Below, piece after piece: positions 15,658 to 16,634 of a stretch of 16,634 nt of DNA. The first letter of the stretch is position 1. Every line of letters starts with the position of its first letter. Source of the DNA: Candidatus Cloacimonadota bacterium (GTDB taxonomy: Bacteria; Cloacimonadota; Cloacimonadia; Cloacimonadales; Cloacimonadaceae); the NCBI GenBank assembly GCA_023230795.1, contig JALNWR010000032.1, forward strand, positions 1 to 16,634, read 5' to 3'. The position numbers were made by a program, and so were the translations under genes. The notes under the pieces were generated by a model. It saw nothing but the letters and a program-made list of their open reading frames with translations, ran no database searches and had not been told where the DNA came from.

Positions 15658-16634
15658 ATAGGATTTGCATATTTTTGTTGTAAGTGATTCATTGAAACGG
15701 AGCAGGTAAATACCCAGGGGACAATGTTTACCCTGCTTGTCTTTACCATCCCATTCCGTTTCGCCTTTGCTAACCTCAATAGAGCGCACTAACTGACCTT
15801 TGATATTATAAATTTCTATACGGTTTTCTCCGGTGACTGTCCCATCATCTTGCGTGATCTTGATATTGAGATGATCCTTCATCGGATTTGGATAGGCAGA
15901 TATCCGATTTACTGGTGGACTAATCAATTCGTCCTCTATAGGTAATTGACCATTAGGCAAGAGCTTGATTACTACCTGATTCCCTGAATTCCCCCAAGCC
16001 CAATAGATACAGCCATCTGAATCCAGATCAAGCAAAGCAGTTGAGGGAGAACCGAATCCATCCCATATATAGGGGGTGGAGTTGCCTCCTTGATGATTCC
16101 AAACCCAGTTTACATCACCTGAATAAGACACGTTAATTAGTCCGCCCTCAAAAACCCTCCCGCACAAATACATGCTGTCTGTTTGGAGTTTGACGGAGGA
16201 CACCCATGTTAAAATGCTATTATCAACTTCGAATAAGAAAGTAAGTTCGCCCGCAAACAAAAGAAAAACTTTTATACTATAGTCAGGATGTGGGCCCGTG
16301 GTCCCAGCTAAGATAAACGATTCATTATCTAAACTACGATTGATTGTCAAACTTGAGTCAATACTCCAAAAGATGCCAAGTATATCTACACGGTTTAAAA
16401 TATCTCCATTTATGTCAATTTCTAATACTGATCCCAAAATGCTGCTTAGGTAGCATGTAACCAGAATATTGCCATTATCCATCAGAGCCAGATCGTAGGC
16501 TCCAGCTTCAAGATACTGGCTTCCCTGATCAACAGGCCAGAAAGCTGTAGCAAGCGTATCTCCCGCACTCGAAAAGCGGAAGAAGCAGGCAGATGATACA
16601 TCGTAATTCTGCGATGCCTTGCCAACTGCTACGA
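15655..16634 (-). CDS. T9SS-secreted propeller-like protein B', N-terminus outside window
   Basis: The frame is open to the right edge, giving 325 codons; an internal ATG at 16480-16482 is not the start. The first visible residues (V-A-V-G-K-A-S-Q) align with residue 157 onward of the type-B protein at 11203-12663, so about 155 N-terminal residues with the signal peptide are missing. S-S-A-C-F-F-R-F-S-S-A-G-D-T-L and F-W-P-V-D-Q-G-S are near copies of the type-B blade 3. The C-terminus is a T9SS sorting domain (S-A-Y-P-N-P-M-K-D-H, NIKGQ, ending K-I-C-K-S-Y). It is the first visible gene of the operon; the promoter lies beyond the window and further propeller copies may exist there. Confidence 0.83.
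   Translation of the reverse strand, partial: VAVGKASQNYDVSSACFFRFSSAGDTLATAFWPVDQGSQYLEAGAYDLALMDNGNILVTCYLSSILGSVLEIDINGDILNRVDILGIFWSIDSSLTINRSLDNESFILAGTTGPHPDYSIKVFLLFAGELTFLFEVDNSILTWVSSVKLQTDSMYLCGRVFEGGLINVSYSGDVNWVWNHQGGNSTPYIWDGFGSPSTALLDLDSDGCIYWAWGNSGNQVVIKLLPNGQLPIEDELISPPVNRISAYPNPMKDHLNIKITQDDGTVTGENRIEIYNIKGQLVRSIEVSKGETEWDGKDKQGKHCPLGIYLLRFNESLTTKICKSY

Noticed and set aside
15655..16482. Complete 275-aa gene starting at the ATG at 16482
   Set aside because: The frame stays open to the window edge and the upstream codons align with the type-B paralog, so this ATG is internal.

Overview
The window looks like a chromosomal segment from an FCB-group bacterium, most plausibly Candidatus Cloacimonadota or a close relative. 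This is inferred from several long secreted proteins ending in a type IX secretion (T9SS) type A sorting domain (YPNPFNPSTTIAF-type start, N-I-[KR]-G-Q core, G-[IVL]-Y-[LF] near the end), and from a kinase-like/TM/SUMF1 fusion. No rRNA, tRNA, phage, IS or CRISPR was found. The lineage is not proven by the sequence.

Layout. At the left edge (1-20, minus) lies the first 20 bases of a leftward gene with a good Shine-Dalgarno. On the plus strand, 110-640 is a headless C-terminal remnant of a large T9SS protein. It is followed by a structured 3' element (664-752) and an unrelated inverted repeat (798-853). From 895 to 4428, minus strand, hutI (imidazolonepropionase) and a membrane-anchored pseudokinase-SUMF1 fusion sit 3 bp apart and probably share a transcript. 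A gene-free stretch of about 780 bp (4429-5208) holds a 32-nt imperfect direct repeat, possible decayed coding sequence, and a second copy of the 3' element.

From 5209 to the right edge, minus strand, lies a six-gene (or longer) transcription unit. In transcription order it holds two types of seven-repeat, propeller-like T9SS proteins (B', A'', A', B, A), then a 1510-aa protein combining a heparinase II/III-type lyase, a right-handed beta-helix, a helical-repeat region and a sorting domain. Every junction has exactly 9 bp between stop and start. In each the TAG stop supplies part of the ribosome-binding site (TAGGAG). B'-A'' and B-A look like two copies of a two-gene cassette. A' is chimeric: type-A body with a type-B sorting domain.

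Working together (inference): the operon would export, through Sec and then T9SS, a set of surface beta-propellers together with one large probable polysaccharide lyase. This suggests a surface glycan-binding or glycan-degrading system with diversified propeller paralogs. The plus-strand remnant at 110-640 shares both its protein tail and its 3' structured element with the lyase gene, so a second such locus once existed in inverted orientation beyond hutI and the pseudokinase.
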